This document shows, one piece after another, positions 1 through 9,186 of a DNA stretch of 64,000 nucleotides (its first letter is position 1; each line of letters begins with the position of its first letter). The notes under the pieces are model-generated. The model saw only the letters and a program-made list of their open reading frames with translations, had not been told where the DNA came from and did no database searches. Source of the DNA: Humibacter albus DSM 18994 (GTDB lineage: Bacteria; Actinomycetota; Actinomycetes; Actinomycetales; Microbacteriaceae); contig NZ_ATXT01000011.1 of the NCBI RefSeq assembly GCF_000421825.1, positions 310,001 through 374,000 of the forward strand, written 5' to 3'. A program made the position numbers and the translations under genes.

Positions 1-449
1 CCGTGTCCGTGACCATCGTCTCCCCCGCCGTCGCTGCCGCTCCTTCCGCGCGTGCCCTTGCCGCGCGTGTCCCGGCCGCTCGCGCGGCCGCGTGCTCTGC
101 CGTCGGTCGGGTACTCGAGGCTCGACCAGGGCGAGGCCGACTGCGTCGGAGCCTGTGCCCGCGAAGGATCCGACTGCGTCGGAGCCTGTGCCGGCGAAGG
201 AGCAGAATCTGCGTCCGAATCGTGGTCGCTCTGCAGCGCGCCCCAGAAGGAGTCGCCGAAGTCGGCGTCAGTGGAGCCGGCGTCGGCGCTGCCGCGATCG
301 TCCTGCGCGGTGTCGGATGCCTCGTGCTCGCGCGCCAGGGCGGCGTCGCGTTGAGCGCGCTCTCGTGCCTCGCGACGTGTCATGGGCGGCGGCTCGGCCT
401 CGCTCGCGGGCTCCGGCTGCCCGGAGCCGGGTGGGAAGGGGTGAGTCAC
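1..449 (-). CDS. mltG: MltG endolytic transglycosylase, N-terminal part only (partial)
   Basis: An open frame runs leftwards from a GTG at 449 for about 149 codons to the window edge with no stop. A GAGG motif lies just upstream and the start is 12 bp past the ruvX stop. The visible part is hydrophilic, acidic and rich in Pro, Ser and Ala, with a TRREARERAQRDA stretch and an FWGAL motif; no membrane segment is reached. Actinobacterial MltG/YceG proteins have a long disordered cytoplasmic N-terminus of this kind before their membrane anchor and catalytic domain, and mltG normally follows ruvX. The assignment therefore rests on position and composition; the catalytic domain is outside the window. 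Confidence 0.6.
   Translation of the reverse strand, partial: MTHPFPPGSGQPEPASEAEPPPMTRREARERAQRDAALAREHEASDTAQDDRGSADAGSTDADFGDSFWGALQSDHDSDADSAPSPAQAPTQSDPSRAQAPTQSASPWSSLEYPTDGRARGRASGRDTRGKGTRGRSGSDGGGDDGHGH
139..204. repeat. 33-bp tandem duplication inside the mltG N-terminus
   Basis: Two adjacent 33-bp copies (139-171 and 172-204) are nearly identical and stay in frame. They add a second AQAPTQS unit to the disordered N-terminal region of the protein. Confidence 0.8.
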
Positions 450-461
450 GTCAGGGGGTCC

Positions 462-920
462 TCAGTTCGTGTCTGCGAGAGTTCCGGGGGGATTCCCGCT
501 GGCGCGCTCCACATCGAGCGCGTGCTGCAAAATTACCGTGGCCGCGGCCTGATCTACCACGGAACGTGAATTCCGCGTGGTGCGGCCCGACGCCCGCAGG
601 GCGGACTGCGCGGTCACTGTCGACAGCCGTTCGTCGACGAGCCGGACGGGGATGCCGCAGGCGGCTCGCAGCCGCGAGGCGAATTCCGTGGCGTCGTCGG
701 TCGACGGCGTGCTCGCGCCGGAGAGCGACAGCGGCAGTCCCACGATGATCTCCACGGCTGACAGTTCCGTGGCAACCGCCTGGATGCGCGCCACATCACT
801 GCCGTCCTCGGTACGCGACACGGTCTCCACAGGGAGGGCGAGCATCCCGTCGGGATCGCTGCGGCTCAGCCCGATTCGGGCTTTTCCGACATCGACGCCG
901 ACGCGGACTCCGGAGCGCAC
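462..920 (-). CDS. ruvX: RuvX/YqgF Holliday-junction resolvase-like nuclease
   Basis: A 152-residue protein, the usual YqgF/RuvX length, with the RNase H-like fold signature GVDVGKARIGLS (Asp10) at the N-terminus, the GLPLSLSG segment and the late LVDERLST motif. The family acts in RNA processing (16S rRNA 5' end in E. coli) and has been proposed as a junction resolvase in mycobacteria. The start lies 6 bp after the alaS stop and the next gene begins 12 bp downstream, so alaS-ruvX-mltG form one minus-strand transcription unit. Confidence 0.92.
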   Translation of the reverse strand: MRSGVRVGVDVGKARIGLSRSDPDGMLALPVETVSRTEDGSDVARIQAVATELSAVEIIVGLPLSLSGASTPSTDDATEFASRLRAACGIPVRLVDERLSTVTAQSALRASGRTTRNSRSVVDQAAATVILQHALDVERASGNPPGTLADTN

Positions 921-926
921 GACGCG

Positions 927-3596
927 CTAGCCGATCGCGTTGCGCACGGTGGCGAGCGCCGAATCGATGGCGGCCGTGTCGGATCCGCCGCCCTGCGCCA
1001 GGTCGTCCTTGCCGCCTCCGCCGCCGCCGAGTACTGTCGCGGCGCTCTTGGCCAGCGGGCCCGCCTTGACGCCGGCGTCTCGCGCGGCCCGGTTGGTCGC
1101 GACGATGACGACCGGGCGGTCGTTCACGATCGCCGCGAGGGCGACCACCGCGGCGTCGGAGCCGAGACGTTCGCGCACGGTCGTGACGAGCATCCTCAGG
1201 TCGTCGGCGGAGCCGAGCCTGCCGACGTTCTCGATCACGGCGCGCACCGCAGCGGCGCGCACGGCCTTCTCGAGCAGCCCGGGCACACGGTCGAGCACCG
1301 CTCGCGCCTCGAACGCGGCGATCTTCTTCTCTGCGGCCTTGAGGCTGGTGACGAGGTCGTTGATGCGTTCCGGCAGCTGCTCCCGCGGCGTCTTCAGCGC
1401 GCCGCTGAGCTGCGAGACGATCGCCCGCTCGGCGGTGAGGTCGCGGAATGCCTCGAGGCCCACCAGAGACTCGACACGGCGATTGGTCGACCCGACGGAC
1501 GATTCGCTGATCAGGTTGATCATGCCGATCTCCGAGCTGGAACCGACGTGCGTGCCCGCGCAGAGCTCGCGCGACCACGGCCCGCCGATGTCGACCACCC
1601 GCACGACGTCGCCGTACTTCTCGCCGAACAGCGCCATGGCACCGAGCGCTTTCGCCTCGGCGAGCGGCAGCTCGCGCGTCACGACCTCGAGATCGTCGCG
1701 GATGGCGTTGTTGGAGATCTCCTCGATCTCGGAACGTGTCGCCGCCGACAACCCCTGGTTCCACGAGAAGTCGAGGCGCAGGTACCCGGCCTTGTTGTAC
1801 GAGCCGGACTGGTGCGCGTTGGGTCCGAGAACCTGTCGCAGCGCGGCATGGATGATGTGGGTTCCGGAGTGCGCCTGCCGCGCCCCCCTGCGGTAGTCGG
1901 CGTCCACGACGCTGGTCGCCACGTCGTCGACGCCCACCTCGCCGTGCGTGACCTGCACCGTGTGGCTGATCAGGCCTTTGACCGGCTTCTGCACGTCGAG
2001 CACCTCGAGCTCGTAGCCCGGCCCGACGATCACGCCCTGGTCGGCATCCTGGCCGCCGGACTCGGCGTACAGCGCGGTCTCGGCGAGGATGATCTCGACC
2101 ACCTGGCCCTCGGACGCCCTCGGCACAGACACGCCGTCGACGATGATTCCCAGCACCTTCGACTCCGTCTGGAGCTCGTCATAGCCGGTGAAGACGGTCT
2201 CGCCTCTGCCGCGCAGATCGCTGTAGACGGAGAGATCGGCGATCGCGCGCTTCTTGGCGCGGGCATCCGCTTTCGCCTTCGACTTCTGCTCGGCCATCAG
2301 CGCGTCGAACGCGGAGCGATCGACCGAGAGGCCGGCCTCCTCTGCGACCTCGAGCGTGAGATCGATGGGGAACCCGTATGTGTCGTGCAGCAGGAACGCG
2401 GTATCGCCTGCGAGTTGCGTCTTACCGGCCGCCTTCGTGTTCGACACGGCCGTATCGAGGATGCTCGTTCCGCTCGCGAGCGTGCGGAGGAAGGTGTCCT
2501 CCTCGCCGAACGCGAGGTGCGAGATGCGGTCGTATTCGGTCGCGACCTCGGGATAGGTCGCCTTCATCGCATCCCTGGACTGGGCGAAAAGCGCCGGGAA
2601 GGTCGCCGACTCGACGCCGAGCAGCCGCATCGCGCGCACCGTGCGGCGCAGCAGTCGGCGCAAGATGTAGCCGCGGCCCTCGTTCGACGGCGTGACGCCG
2701 TCGGACATCAGCATGAGCGCGCTGCGCACGTGGTCGGCGATGACGCGCAGACGCACGTCGTCCTCATGGTTTGCGCCGTAAGTCTTGCCGGCGATCTCCG
2801 CGGCCTTGTCGAGGACCGGACGCACCTCGTCGATCTCGTAGAAGTTCTCGACACCCTGCTTGATGAACGCCACGCGCTCGAGGCCCATCCCCGTGTCGAC
2901 GTTCTTCTTCGGCAACTCGCCCAGAATCTCGAAGTCCGCCTTGCCGGTGCCCTCGCCACGCAGGTACTGCATGAACACGAGGTTCCAGATCTCGACGTAC
3001 CGGTCGTCGTCCGTGGCCGGTCCGCCGTCGATGCCGTAGGCGGGACCGCGATCGAAGAAGATCTCCGAGCACGGCCCGGCGGGTCCTGGAACACCGGTCG
3101 ACCAGTAGTTCGTCTCCTTGCCGAGACCCTGGATGCGCTCATCCGGCAATCCCGCGATGTCACGCCAGTAGGTGCGCGCCTCGTCGTCGTCCTCGTAGAC
3201 GGTGACCCACAGATCCTTCGGGTCGAAGCCGAGTCCGCCCTCCCCCTCCGGCGTGGTGAGGAGCTCCCACGCGAAGGTGATCGCCTCCTTCTTGAAGTAG
3301 TCGCCGAACGACCAGTTGCCGAGCATCTGGAAGAAGGTGCCGTGCCGCGGCGTCTTTCCGACCTCATCGATGTCGAGCGTGCGGATGCACTTCTGCGAGT
3401 CCGCCACGCGCGGATACGGCGGCGGGACGAGTCCGGTGAGATAGGGCACGAACGGCACCATGCCGGCGATGGTGAAGAGCAGAGTCGGGTCATCGCTGAC
3501 CAGCGACGCCGATGGCACGATCGTGTGGCCTCGAGCGGCGAAGAAGTCGAGGAAGCGTCGTCGGATCTCAGCTGTCGACAGAGGGGCGGTCTGCAT
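927..3596 (-). CDS. alaS: Alanyl-tRNA synthetase
   Basis: An 889-residue class II synthetase charging tRNA-Ala with alanine. It starts with the typical IRRRFLDFFAARGH segment. The editing domain has HSGTH (about residue 573) and the CAGTH zinc motif (about 675), which hydrolyse mischarged Ser- and Gly-tRNA. The C-Ala domain ends with a glycine-rich GGGGGGKDDLAQGGG stretch and a short tail. Length and domain order are standard. It heads the ruvX-mltG unit. Confidence 0.98.
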   Translation of the reverse strand: MQTAPLSTAEIRRRFLDFFAARGHTIVPSASLVSDDPTLLFTIAGMVPFVPYLTGLVPPPYPRVADSQKCIRTLDIDEVGKTPRHGTFFQMLGNWSFGDYFKKEAITFAWELLTTPEGEGGLGFDPKDLWVTVYEDDDEARTYWRDIAGLPDERIQGLGKETNYWSTGVPGPAGPCSEIFFDRGPAYGIDGGPATDDDRYVEIWNLVFMQYLRGEGTGKADFEILGELPKKNVDTGMGLERVAFIKQGVENFYEIDEVRPVLDKAAEIAGKTYGANHEDDVRLRVIADHVRSALMLMSDGVTPSNEGRGYILRRLLRRTVRAMRLLGVESATFPALFAQSRDAMKATYPEVATEYDRISHLAFGEEDTFLRTLASGTSILDTAVSNTKAAGKTQLAGDTAFLLHDTYGFPIDLTLEVAEEAGLSVDRSAFDALMAEQKSKAKADARAKKRAIADLSVYSDLRGRGETVFTGYDELQTESKVLGIIVDGVSVPRASEGQVVEIILAETALYAESGGQDADQGVIVGPGYELEVLDVQKPVKGLISHTVQVTHGEVGVDDVATSVVDADYRRGARQAHSGTHIIHAALRQVLGPNAHQSGSYNKAGYLRLDFSWNQGLSAATRSEIEEISNNAIRDDLEVVTRELPLAEAKALGAMALFGEKYGDVVRVVDIGGPWSRELCAGTHVGSSSEIGMINLISESSVGSTNRRVESLVGLEAFRDLTAERAIVSQLSGALKTPREQLPERINDLVTSLKAAEKKIAAFEARAVLDRVPGLLEKAVRAAAVRAVIENVGRLGSADDLRMLVTTVRERLGSDAAVVALAAIVNDRPVVIVATNRAARDAGVKAGPLAKSAATVLGGGGGGKDDLAQGGGSDTAAIDSALATVRNAIG

Positions 3597-3682
3597 GGTT
3601 CCGTTCGTTCAGTGGTGGTCGTGATTCGTGTCGTGATCCCTGAGCGAGGCGAAGCCGAGACGAAGGGTACGCGACGTGGAGC

Positions 3683-3898
3683 TCAGGAGAGGTCGGAGAG
3701 GGTCTCGGCGGCGTCATCGATGGCAGAACGCAGCTCGGCCTCGCGCTTGTGGTAGCCCTCGCTCACCGCAGCGCCGAAGTCGTGCGCCTTGCGATCGAGC
3801 TCGGAGAAGAACTGCTTGCCCTGCTCGGTCTTGTTCACCTGGTGAGCGATCGCGAAGCCGGCGCCGATGCCGACGACGAACCAGAGGAAGCTCTTCAT
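3683..3898 (-). CDS. Small YtxH-like membrane-anchored protein
   Basis: A 71-residue protein with one N-terminal hydrophobic segment (residues 3-19, rich in Gly and Ala) followed by a charged helical tail. This resembles short YtxH-type proteins. It lies between the DUF948 gene and alaS, a pairing common in actinobacteria. A GGAG-type ribosome site sits just upstream of the ATG at 3898. Function is unknown; a role at the inner face of the membrane is inferred only from topology. Confidence 0.8.
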   Translation of the reverse strand: MKSFLWFVVGIGAGFAIAHQVNKTEQGKQFFSELDRKAHDFGAAVSEGYHKREAELRSAIDDAAETLSDLS

Positions 3899-3966
3899 GG
3901 GGATCTCCTAGTGGTCGTGGGTGTGGGTGGTTCGGAGGGAAAGACGGTCGGTCGAACCGACTCAGT

Positions 3967-4320
3967 TTAGTGCCGGCGTCCAAAACGGAACGCGGCCCGC
4001 ACGGCGGCGCTGAACCCGGCGAGCTTGATGAGCGGTCCGCCGATCGTCGCTGCGAACAGCGCGACGAGAGCCGAGACGTTGCCCGTGACGTCCTGCACGT
4101 TCCGGCTGATGGCATCCACGCGCGCGAGCTGCTTGTTGGTCTCGCGAAGCGTCTCGGTGGTCTCATCGAGGATCGGCGTGATGCCGTCGCTGACCTCCTT
4201 GATGGAGTCGGTCGTCTGATCGAAGACCTTCCCGAGCTTGACCAGGGGCACAGCGAGCAGGCCGACGAGCACGGCGAAGACGCCGGCGGCGATCAGACCT
4301 GCGATGTCTCCACCTGACAC
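3967..4320 (-). CDS. DUF948 family membrane protein
   Basis: A 117-residue protein with one N-terminal transmembrane helix (about residues 5-26), then a long amphipathic helical region with regular Asp/Glu and Ser/Thr, and a basic C-terminus. This is the DUF948 layout. It sits next to the YtxH-like gene, as these two families often do. No enzymatic motif is visible and the function is unknown. Confidence 0.82.
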   Translation of the reverse strand: MSGGDIAGLIAAGVFAVLVGLLAVPLVKLGKVFDQTTDSIKEVSDGITPILDETTETLRETNKQLARVDAISRNVQDVTGNVSALVALFAATIGGPLIKLAGFSAAVRAAFRFGRRH

Positions 4321-4400
4321 GGTGCACCATCCATTCCGTTCGGGGAATACGTCGGAGGGCGGGCCGTCGATGACGACCCGCCCTCCAGCGTATCGGGCTG

Positions 4401-5024
4401 CTACCGCGCGGCGTAATACTCCACCACGAGCTGCACGTCACACGTGACGGGGACCTCGGCGCGCTTCGGGCGACGCACGAGACGCGCCTGCAGCTTGTCG
4501 AGCTCGACCTCGAGATACGCCGGGGTCTTCGCCAACACATCGGCGTGACCGCCGGCGGCCGCGACCTGGAACGGCTCGGAGCCCTCGGAACGGGCCTTGA
4601 CGTGGATGAGCTGACCCGGCTTCACACGGAACGACGGGCGGTCCACGATCTTGCCGTCGACGAGGATGTGACGGTGCACGACGAACTGGCGGGCCTGGGC
4701 GGTCGTACGGGCGAAGCCGGCACGGAGCACCAGCGCGTCGAGGCGCATCTCGAGCTGCTCGACGAGGTTCTCACCGGTCAGGCCCTGGGTGCGACGAGCC
4801 TCGTTGAACGCGATGCGGAGCTGCTTCTCACGGATGCCGTACTGAGCGCGCAGACGCTGCTTCTCACGAAGACGAACGGCGTAGTCGCTGTCGGCCTTGC
4901 GTTTGGTGCGGCCGTGCTCGCCGGGAGCGTAGGGGCGCTTCTCGAGGATGCGCGCGGCCTTCGGGGTCAGGGCGACGCCCAGCGACCGCGAGAGGCGGGT
5001 CTTGCTGCGGGAACGTGAAGACAC
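4401..5024 (-). CDS. rpsD: 30S ribosomal protein S4
   Basis: The start is GTG at 5024, preceded by an AAAGGA ribosome site; frames reading further upstream encode non-conserved sequence. The 207-residue product begins MSSRSRSKTRLSR, has the KRKADSDYAVRLREKQRLRAQYG core, and an S4 RNA-binding domain (residues 95-160, with MRLDALVLRAGF and VDRPSFRVKPGQ). S4 nucleates assembly of the 30S body on 16S rRNA. The gene stands alone rather than in the alpha operon, as is usual in many actinobacteria. Confidence 0.97.
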   Translation of the reverse strand: MSSRSRSKTRLSRSLGVALTPKAARILEKRPYAPGEHGRTKRKADSDYAVRLREKQRLRAQYGIREKQLRIAFNEARRTQGLTGENLVEQLEMRLDALVLRAGFARTTAQARQFVVHRHILVDGKIVDRPSFRVKPGQLIHVKARSEGSEPFQVAAAGGHADVLAKTPAYLEVELDKLQARLVRRPKRAEVPVTCDVQLVVEYYAAR

Positions 5025-5310
5025 GTTGGTCCTTTCGTAGGTTCTTCTCACTTGTGCTGCCCCCTGCCGGTGAACAGGTGGCCGGTGGGCCGGTGTTCTC
5101 CGACGGGCAGCCATTGGCTGATCCGGCGACGCGCGTCCGGATGGACTCGCACGGACGTGCCCTGAGGCACGGCTCCGCCATGGTCGCTTTCGCAATGGGA
5201 GGGATTGGCCGGGGATGCTCGGCTACTGAGCGCTTCCCTGTCGACAGGATGCCCGCAGCCGCACGGAATCCTGATCTCGGCCCGTCAATGATACCAGAGG
5301 CGCGAGAGGG
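5025..5310 (-). promoter_or_regulatory. Long rpsD leader region
   Basis: About 260 nt separate the proposed rpsD promoter from the GTG start and hold no credible gene. The minus strand has several GC-rich inverted repeats, for example TCCGG/CCGGA arms around 5125-5145 and repeated GGCCGGTG units near 5080-5095. S4 represses its own mRNA in E. coli and Bacillus through leader structure, so an autoregulatory leader is plausible here, but the folds have no recognisable published consensus. Confidence 0.35.
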
Positions 5311-5315
5311 TCAAA
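5288..5315 (-). promoter_or_regulatory. Putative housekeeping promoter of rpsD
   Basis: On the minus strand TTTGAC (5310-5315) and TATCAT (5288-5293) are separated by 16 nt, a good sigma-70-type match, with TGG just before the -10. It overlaps the last codons of rarA and points into rpsD. Confidence 0.55.
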
Positions 5316-6744
5316 GGCCACGCGTGATCCGCCGCAGCTTGGCCAGCCGCGCCGCGATGTCGCGTTCGTTCCCGTGCTCGGTCGGTGAGTAATAGACGGA
5401 GTCCTTCAGCGCGTCGGGTAGATATTGCTGACGCACCACTCCGAGATCATCGTCGTGCGGATAGACATAGCCCTTGCCGTGTCCCAGGCGCTTCGCTCCC
5501 GGATAGTGCGCGTCGCGCAGATGCTTGGGCACGCGCCCGGTCTTGCCGGCGCGCACGTCGGCGATGGCGGCATCCAGCGCCATGTAGGCCGCGTTCGACT
5601 TCGGCGCGGTAGCCAGGTGGACGACCGCCTGGGCGAGCGGGATGCGCCCCTCCGGCATGCCGATGTACTGCACGGCGTCCGCGGCGGCCACGGCGACGCC
5701 GAGGGCGGACGGATCGGCCATGCCGATGTCCTCCGAGGCGAGCACGATGATGCGCCGTGCAATGAACCGCGGGTCCTCCCCCGCCTCGATCATGCGCGCA
5801 AGATAGTGCAGGGCGGCGTCGACGTCGGAACCGCGCACGGACTTGATGAACGCGCTGATGACGTCGTAGTGCTCATCGCCGTTACGGTCGTAGCGCAACA
5901 ACGCTCGGTCGACGGCGATGGCTACGAGCTCTGCCGTGACGAGGGGCTTGGTCAGGGCCTCTTCGGCGCCGACGTCGTGTTCCGCGCTGTCGCCGGGCTC
6001 GGCCTCTGCTTCGGCTTCGGCATCGGCTCGAGCGTTGTCCTCGGCGGAGTTGGCGGCCGCCTCGAGCGCGGTGAGCGCGCGCCGGGCGTCACCCGAAGCG
6101 AGGCGGACGAGAGCGGCGCGCGCCTCGGGATCGAGTGTCACGGCATTCTTCAGGCCCCGTTCATCGATGACCGCCCGGTCGATGAGCACGCCGAGGTCAT
6201 CGTCGGAAAGCGGCTCGAGCGTGAGGAGGAGAGATCGGGACAACAGCGGAGAGATCACGGAGAACGACGGGTTCTCCGTGGTCGCGGCGACCAGGATCAC
6301 CCACCCGTTCTCCACGCCGGGCAGCAACGCGTCTTGCTGCGCCTTGGTGAAGCGATGGATCTCATCGAGGAAGAGCACCGTCGAGATGCCGTACAGGTCG
6401 CGGTTGGTCTGCGCCTCGTCCATCACGGTCCGCACATCACGCACGCCCGCGGTCACCGCGGAGAGCTCGACGAAGCGCCGCCCTGACGAGTGCGCGATCA
6501 CCTGCGCGATCGTGGTCTTCCCCGTTCCCGGAGGCCCCCACAGGATCACCGAGACCGAGCCGCGCTGTCCCGTCGTGTCACTCGCGAGCGAGACCAATGG
6601 GGAGCCGGGAGTGAGAAGGTGACGCTGCCCGGCGATCTCTTCGAGTGTGCGCGGGCGCATTCGCACAGCAAGAGGGGTTGCACCGGTGCGCAATCCCTGC
6701 TGCGTGCTCGACATGCGCTCCAGAATAGAAGCTGCGTCGGACAT
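5311..6744 (-). CDS. rarA: Replication-associated recombination protein RarA (MgsA family AAA+ ATPase)
   Basis: A clamp-loader-like AAA+ protein acting at stalled replication forks. It has Walker [10 protein letters not shown] (about residues 70-78), Walker B LFLDEIH (124-130), sensor 1 ATTENPSF, and the C-terminal MgsA tetramerisation domain with [11 protein letters not shown]-like sequence and the final [10 protein letters not shown] motif. An acidic Ala/Glu/Asp insertion (about residues 235-265) is unusual. Start choice is uncertain: ATG codons at 6786, 6744 and 6714 are in frame and none has a strong ribosome site; 6744 is used as a compromise because conservation begins soon after 6714. 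Confidence 0.93.
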   Translation of the reverse strand: MSDAASILERMSSTQQGLRTGATPLAVRMRPRTLEEIAGQRHLLTPGSPLVSLASDTTGQRGSVSVILWGPPGTGKTTIAQVIAHSSGRRFVELSAVTAGVRDVRTVMDEAQTNRDLYGISTVLFLDEIHRFTKAQQDALLPGVENGWVILVAATTENPSFSVISPLLSRSLLLTLEPLSDDDLGVLIDRAVIDERGLKNAVTLDPEARAALVRLASGDARRALTALEAAANSAEDNARADAEAEAEAEPGDSAEHDVGAEEALTKPLVTAELVAIAVDRALLRYDRNGDEHYDVISAFIKSVRGSDVDAALHYLARMIEAGEDPRFIARRIIVLASEDIGMADPSALGVAVAAADAVQYIGMPEGRIPLAQAVVHLATAPKSNAAYMALDAAIADVRAGKTGRVPKHLRDAHYPGAKRLGHGKGYVYPHDDDLGVVRQQYLPDALKDSVYYSPTEHGNERDIAARLAKLRRITRGL

Positions 6745-6900
6745 CCGCGGAGTCGTGCAGTGCTGGTGTGGCCGTTTGGTCGTCATCAGCAGGATGCGTA
6801 AAGTTCAGCCTTGGGGTCGGCCGGCTTCGACCCCGGGTCCGTTGCGACCCCCGAAGACCCCTGATTCTGGTGCCGCGTGGCGCCCCGGTGGAGGATCCCT

Positions 6901-7719
6901 GTGTCCGCGAAGAAGCTGAACGACCGCGAGGCGCGGCAGGCCCGCGAGCGTCTGCGTGCCTATCAAGCGCGCCAGGCCGTGCACGAACATGCCGCGAAAC
7001 GTCGGGTGCGCGACAACATCATCGGCGGTGCCGTCGTGGTGGTCGTGGCCGCGCTGGCGGTCGTGCTGCAGCTCGCATACTTCGAGGCCGGGCCCGGCAA
7101 GACGGTCGCGAGCCCCGCCGCGACATCGACCTCCACATCGACGCCCGACGCCACGTCCACGCCTGCCGCGACCGGTGCGAACACCGGTGACGTGCCGTCC
7201 AAGTCGATCGCCGAGGGCCGGACCTGGACGGGAACGCTCGACATCAACGGGATCAAGCTGGGCGTCTCGCTCGACGGTGCCGCTGCGCCGCAGGCGGTCT
7301 CCTCGATGATCTCTCTGACCAAGAAGGACTTCTTCGACGGAACGGTCTGCCACCGGCTCACCACCGCCGACTCGTTCAAGCTTCTGCAGTGCGGCGACCC
7401 GAAGGGCGACGGCACGGGTGGGCCCGGCTACAGCTTCGGCCCGATCGAGAACGCCCCGTCGAACCAGAAGTACCCCGCCGGCACGATCGCCATGGCACGC
7501 CAGAGCAACAACGCGTACAGCAACGGAAGCCAGTTCTTCATCGTCTACGGGGACACGACGATTCCGAACGACGATGCCGGCGGGTACACCGTGGTCGGCA
7601 AGGTCACCAGCGGGCTCGGCGACCTCGAGAAGCAGGTGACGTCGAAAGGTGTCAAGGGTGGAAGCACCGACGGAACGCCGGCGGTGACCCCCACGATCAA
7701 GTCGTTCACCCTGAAATGA
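6901..7719 (+). CDS. Membrane-anchored peptidyl-prolyl cis-trans isomerase (cyclophilin type)
   Basis: The start is GTG at 6901 behind a strong GGAGG site. The 272-residue protein has a charged cytoplasmic N-terminus (1-38), one transmembrane helix (about 39-60), a Ser/Thr/Ala-rich linker (65-100) and an extracytoplasmic cyclophilin domain with DGTVCHRL, GTIAMARQSNNAYSNGSQFFI and the GYTVVGKV strand. It probably helps fold secreted proteins. It is divergent from rarA and upstream of the DUF349 gene. Confidence 0.92.
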   Translation: MSAKKLNDREARQARERLRAYQARQAVHEHAAKRRVRDNIIGGAVVVVVAALAVVLQLAYFEAGPGKTVASPAATSTSTSTPDATSTPAATGANTGDVPSKSIAEGRTWTGTLDINGIKLGVSLDGAAAPQAVSSMISLTKKDFFDGTVCHRLTTADSFKLLQCGDPKGDGTGGPGYSFGPIENAPSNQKYPAGTIAMARQSNNAYSNGSQFFIVYGDTTIPNDDAGGYTVVGKVTSGLGDLEKQVTSKGVKGGSTDGTPAVTPTIKSFTLK

Positions 7720-7827
7720 GGCCTGCCTGGGGGCTTACGGGTCGCCGTATGGACCACCTGGAACGGTGCAATAGGCTGTGTATTCAAGCGACGGCCGAGC
7801 GGAGCCGTCACCGAACAGGTGAGGCAA

Positions 7828-7863
7828 GTGTCTACTTCTGAGCCAGTGTCTACTTCTGATCAG
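7828..7863. repeat. 18-bp tandem duplication covering the DUF349 start codon
   Basis: Positions 7828-7845 and 7846-7863 share their first 14 bases (GTGTCTACTTCTGA), so the start GTG and the next four codons occur twice in frame and either copy could initiate. Confidence 0.85.
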
Positions 7864-9075
7864 CATCCGTGGGGTCGGGTCGACGACGCGGGAGTCGTCT
7901 ACGTGCGGACGAGCGACGGCGAACGTGCCGTCGGCGAGTACCCGGACGCCTCCGCCGAGGAGGCACTCGCGTACTTCGAGCGCAAATATGTGGATCTCGC
8001 CGGTCAAGTGACACTGCTCGAGCAACGGGCGCGGCGCGGTGCGCCCGCCTCTGATGTGGCGAAGGCCGTCGCCTCGCTGCGCGCGTCGGTCGCGAACGCC
8101 AATGCCGTCGGTGACCTGGCAGCGCTCGACACCCGCCTGAGTGCGCTCGGCGGCACCGTGGAAGAGCTCAGCGAGCAGCAGTCCGCCGAGGCCAAGGCCG
8201 CACTGGCGCAGGCGATTGCGGAACGAACCGCCATCGTCGAGCAGGCCGAGGCGTTGGCAGCCGAAGACCCGGCGAAGACGCAGTGGAAGCAGGCGAGCGC
8301 CCGGCTGGACGAGCTCTTTGCGGCGTGGCAGACCCACCAGCACGACGGACCGCGGCTTCCGAAGGGCGACGCGAACGAACTGTGGAAGCGCTTCCGTGCG
8401 GCCCGGACGACCCTCGAGCGCAACCGCAAGGCATTCTTCGCCGAACTGGACTCGCAACATCGCGACGTGCGCGCTCGCAAGACGGAGCTGATCGAGCGGG
8501 CTGAGGCGCTTGCTCCGCTCGGGGCCGACGGCGTGTCGCAGTACCGCGCCCTTCTCGACGACTGGAAGCGCGCCGGCCGTGCGGGCAAGCGCGATGACGA
8601 CGCGCTCTGGGCCCGCTTCAAGGCGGCCGGGGACGTGCTCTACGCGGCCAAAGCCGAGGTGGATGCGGCAGAGGACGAGGAATACCAGGCAAACCTTCAG
8701 CTCAAGCTCGCCCTGCTCGACGAGGCGGAACCGCTGCTGAAGGCGACGGACCGCACCGCGGCGCGCGCGGCGCTGCTGAGCATCGAGACCCGGTGGGATG
8801 CCATCGGTAGAGTGCCGCGGGATCAGCTCAAGCATGTCGAGGAGCGGCTCCGCAAGGTCGAAGGCGCGGTCCGCAAGCTCGAGGACGAGCACTGGGAGCG
8901 CAGCAATCCGGAGAAGAAGGCCCGATCGGAGGGCCTCGCGGCGCAGCTGAACGACGCGATCGCGAAGCTCCAGGAGGAGCTCGACGCCGCCAAGTCGACG
9001 GGCGACGCCAAGGCCATCCAAGCGGCGCAGGAAGCGCTCGACGCACGTAAGGCCTGGTTGTCGGCCATTCACTGA
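7828..9075 (+). CDS. DUF349 domain protein
   Basis: A 415-residue, highly charged, mostly helical protein with several DUF349 repeats, recognisable from aromatic spacing such as WKQASARLDELFAAW, LWKRFRAAR, YRALLDDWKRAGRA and LWARFKAAGD. Family function is poorly defined. Three in-frame GTG codons (7819, 7828, 7846) lie close together; 7828 has the best spacing from the AGGTGAGG site. The two downstream GTGs come from an 18-bp tandem duplication. It is about 110 bp after the cyclophilin gene. Confidence 0.88.
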   Translation: MSTSEPVSTSDQHPWGRVDDAGVVYVRTSDGERAVGEYPDASAEEALAYFERKYVDLAGQVTLLEQRARRGAPASDVAKAVASLRASVANANAVGDLAALDTRLSALGGTVEELSEQQSAEAKAALAQAIAERTAIVEQAEALAAEDPAKTQWKQASARLDELFAAWQTHQHDGPRLPKGDANELWKRFRAARTTLERNRKAFFAELDSQHRDVRARKTELIERAEALAPLGADGVSQYRALLDDWKRAGRAGKRDDDALWARFKAAGDVLYAAKAEVDAAEDEEYQANLQLKLALLDEAEPLLKATDRTAARAALLSIETRWDAIGRVPRDQLKHVEERLRKVEGAVRKLEDEHWERSNPEKKARSEGLAAQLNDAIAKLQEELDAAKSTGDAKAIQAAQEALDARKAWLSAIH

Positions 9076-9186
9076 CCCGGATCCGGAGATCACGGCAGTC
9101 CGTCCACCGCGGATCCGCGTCGCGTCTTCTCCACGGATGTGCCGACGTGCGCATCGCCTCTGTTCCGAGGGCGCCACGATGGATGC

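Noticed and set aside
139-204. CRISPR-like repeat
   Set aside because: Only two adjacent 33-bp copies without spacers, inside a coding region.
1548-3755. 735-codon open frame on the plus strand opposite alaS
   Set aside because: It mirrors alaS codons in high-GC DNA, has Arg/Asp/Val-biased sequence with no recognisable domain, and alaS is certain.
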